DNA of 64,000 bases from Marsupella aquatica (taxonomy: Eukaryota; Marchantiophyta): the NCBI GenBank assembly GCA_973895155.1, contig OZ316896.1:11532001-11596000 (forward strand), given 5' to 3'. Under the pieces are notes generated by a model that made no database searches, was not told the DNA's origin, and saw only the letters and a list, made by a program, of their open reading frames with translations. Both the position numbers and the translations under genes were made by a program. Below are positions 61,621-64,000 of this stretch, in pieces (position 1 is the first letter of the stretch; each line of letters begins with the position of its first letter).

Positions 61621-63049
61621 AGGATGAATATGCTATATCAAGAATTGGGGAGGTAATTCAATTTTCAGACAAGAGACCCTGCAATCCCTTATATGAGGCC
61701 AAATCAAGGGCCAAATGGAAACCAATCCTCTGTGTTGAAATTTTTTGCAAACAAATGTTTTGACTACCATCTTCGGCCATGACGCTCTATTTGAATTGTG
61801 AGCCAGGGGTGCTTGATTTGAATAGTGCACAGGGGGACTTGTATTCAAATTTGACTATCTTTTTCCATTTTTTGTAATTGCATAGCGTTGTGGTAAAATA
61901 TGGAGTTTATGTTAGAATTGTGGCTTTGTGTTCAAATAGTTACTAGCATTGTCATATGATCAAATAACTTGTATCTTTTCTATTTAATGTAGAACAGTCC
62001 AACTCAAACACAAACCACCAGGCGTTGTGTTAAATAGATGTTGCGTTAGAGCTCAAATATATCTTTTGTCACAGGACATAAAAAGTTACATTTTCAAACA
62101 AAACCCCACGGCCTGTGTTGGGAGGAAGACTTAGGTAGAAATGAAATTCCAGGGAAAAAATACTTAGATAACTTATTGGTTGCTAGCATTTTTAACGGCG
62201 ACCCGAAAAAGCCGAAGCTCACCTCTTGAAGGGGGAATTACGAGCGTGATCCTCAAGGATATCAACGATGTGAATGTTGTGAATTGAAAGCAAAATCTTG
62301 TTTTATGGAGACGATGAAGTCGTGATTATTGCTTTTCCTGTACACAATTTCTGCAGTGTAACGGCTCCAGGATCAACATTCCTTGTCTAGCTTGTCCAGG
62401 CAGTAGACTAGCTCAAAATAAATTCTCAGAATGCAGAGATCTGCAGCTCTTGGTGGATGGGGAGAAACAGTGCTCACATGAATATCGCATTGTGAGAGAA
62501 GTCTCTAGAGTTCTGTTCCTGTGTACTTGTTCCTCATAGTAGTTCTTTCGGAGGAGGATCGAGAGGCGAACGCCATGAGTACGTGGGGTTTGAAGGAGCG
62601 CAGTGACTGCCTTGTTGGTACTGAAACGTGAATTGCTACAATCTTATCTTGTAGAGCGGTGACAATCCACAACCACGTTGCAAAAACTTGGGAGACATGG
62701 ATGCGTTTTATGACCTCTGTCAGTCTTTCACTTCGTTTCCATCGGCAAATGGATCCTGCTGGACTCTTGACGAATAGTCTGTTGTTGACTCAAACGGACC
62801 TACCCTCAAAATCTCTTGTAACTCGTATATAAGCATTGCAGTGCAGCAAACCTTCCAATTATGGGTATTTATGGGTATAAAGTAGTCGAAGGCGACAGCG
62901 TGTAAATATGGAAAACGACTCGAAGACTGCATATTCTAGCTTTGACAGCAGTCTCAGGAGAATGCGGAGTGGGATTCAGTTGGAATCTCGCCGTGCCTTC
63001 CTCCTGTGGCTGCTCTTCCCCACTTCCCCAAAAATGTGGTTGGGAATCT

Positions 63050-63735
63050 GATTGATTACCACCGACAACCGGTCAATTTCCCACCATGCTTTTGTCTCTC
63101 TTGAACGGAAATTTCTCCACCATGCTGTGGGTGGATACGAAGGCAGTAGTCTCCATCGCTCCCTGACCATTTCATCTCTCCTGGGTTGGCCGAGACGAAG
63201 AAACTGCGTATGGCTACACCCCTGATCACACATGTGTACCACTACCGGTCAATTTTCCACCATTCTGTGGGTGGATATGCCGGCAGTAGTCTCCATTACT
63301 CCCTGACCCCCCCATTTGCATCTTCTCCTGGGTTTGCCGACTACTACCGATCACACATGTGTACCACTACCGGTCAAACTTGCACCACTCGTTTGTCTTT
63401 CTTGAACGTAAATTTCTCCACCTTTCTGTGGGTGGATATATATAAAGGCAGTAGTCTCCATCACTCCCTGACCCCCATTTCCATTTCTCCCGGGATTGCC
63501 GAGAGGATGAAACTGGATACGACTACTACTGATCACACATGTGTACCATTTTCCACCATTCTTTTGTCTCTCTTGAACGGAAATTTCTCCACCATTCTGT
63601 GGATAGATACGAAGGCAGTAGTCTCCACGGGAGTCTCCATCGCTGCCTGAACCCATTTCCACCTCCTGGGTTGGCCGAGAGGGTGAAACTGCGTATGACT
63701 ACAACTGATCACACATGTGTACCACTGCGCCATTG
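63050..63735. repeat. Tandem array of about 180-bp units, four copies
   Basis: Each unit carries TTTGTCTCTCTTGAACG-type sequence, AAATTTCTCCACCATTCTGT, GGGTGGATA, GGCAGTAGTCTCCATC, CTCCCTGACC, then GATCACACATGTGTACCA. The second unit lacks the TTGTCTCTCTTGAACGGAAA part and the third has a TATATA insertion. Frames across it on both strands are artefacts of the repeat. Confidence 0.9.
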
Positions 63736-64000
63736 TCAATGTCCGAGTGGGAAGCTCAATGAAACTCCTTCCTATGGTACGGCAAAACGCGCAGATGTAC
63801 CATGCATTGTGCGTGTGCCGAAACGAGAATATTTTTTATCTATCACGAAGTCACATATAGATACGTTTTTAGGGTACATGACCATTAGAATTTATTTGGG
63901 CGTCTCAATCCTCGAGCCATACTGCAGTTTCACAACATGTGACAGTAACTATTCTGGTCAAGAGAATTTTTTTATTTTTGGTGCCCATCCTATGAAGATT

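Larger units (their letters stand above)
58428..64000. other. 3' flank of SUO and gene-free repeat DNA
   Basis: 58,428 to about 59,000 should hold the SUO 3' UTR. Beyond it I see no gene. Two-copy tandem duplications follow one another (about 59,330-59,520; 59,608-59,735; 60,364-60,444; 61,437-61,620), then a four-unit array at 63,080-63,730. 60,600-62,100 is strongly AT-rich and featureless. 62,200-62,950 is less AT-rich, without a supportable frame. Confidence 0.6.

Noticed and set aside
63186-63650. 154-codon frame and antisense frames
   Set aside because: They are made of the four-unit minisatellite repeat and both strands are open because of the unit composition.
1-64000. CRISPR array, rRNA genes, bacterial operon or phage
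   Set aside because: Repeats are minisatellites without spacer structure, genes are split by GT-AG introns and no rRNA stretches were seen.

Overview
The window reads as nuclear DNA of a land plant. All recognisable genes are eukaryotic and plant-type, several are split by GT-AG introns, and genes sit about 5-12 kb apart in AT-rich, repeat-filled DNA with no intact transposon. The long introns, an intron in a 5' leader and the families present would fit a bryophyte (liverwort or moss). That placement is inference, because no lineage marker is visible.

Layout. (1) 1-6,450: two exons of an unidentified, probably thylakoid-targeted protein on the minus strand at the left edge. A CCCH/RING splicing-factor gene (RNF113A/Cwc24 type) lies on the plus strand at 5,038-6,442. 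Its 5' region, including the start-codon exon and splice donor, is present a second time as an inverted copy at 1,085-1,480, with two minisatellites between the copies. (2) 9,600-14,230: a tandem pair of intronless GT92 glycosyltransferases with duplicated 3' flanks. (3) 17,780-20,280: a multi-exon GT31 beta-1,3-galactosyltransferase on the minus strand. (4) 20,300-25,100: several blocks of simple tandem repeats. (5) 25,172-27,028: a two-exon GT47 (exostosin) gene on the minus strand resembling FRA8/IRX7-F8H of xylan synthesis. (6) 27,030-31,700: mostly anonymous, with possible remains of a gene near 30 kb. (7) 31,812-35,339: a gene of about twelve exons on the minus strand for TFIIH subunit TFB4/p34. 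(8) 35,340-50,220: about 15 kb of AT-rich repeat DNA without a supportable gene. (9) 50,222-58,427: a SUO-like gene (BAH domain, TFIIS N-terminal domain, GW and DLN motifs) with a 2.7 kb first intron. (10) 58,430-64,000: gene-free DNA with many two-copy tandem duplications and a four-unit minisatellite.

Functional themes. Four predicted Golgi glycosyltransferases from three families (GT92 twice, GT31, GT47) lie within 18 kb. The remaining recognised genes act in RNA and transcription: a spliceosomal RING protein, a TFIIH core subunit, and a miRNA-repression/chromatin-type protein. There is no sign of an operon or secondary-metabolism cluster, and the neighbourhood may be accidental. The most unusual structural theme is reuse of gene 5' regions: the CCCH/RING leader has an inverted copy, and a piece of the SUO first intron recurs, inverted, just upstream of TFB4.

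Exon joins were worked out by eye from splice consensus, codon phase and recalled family sequences. No alignment or expression evidence was available.
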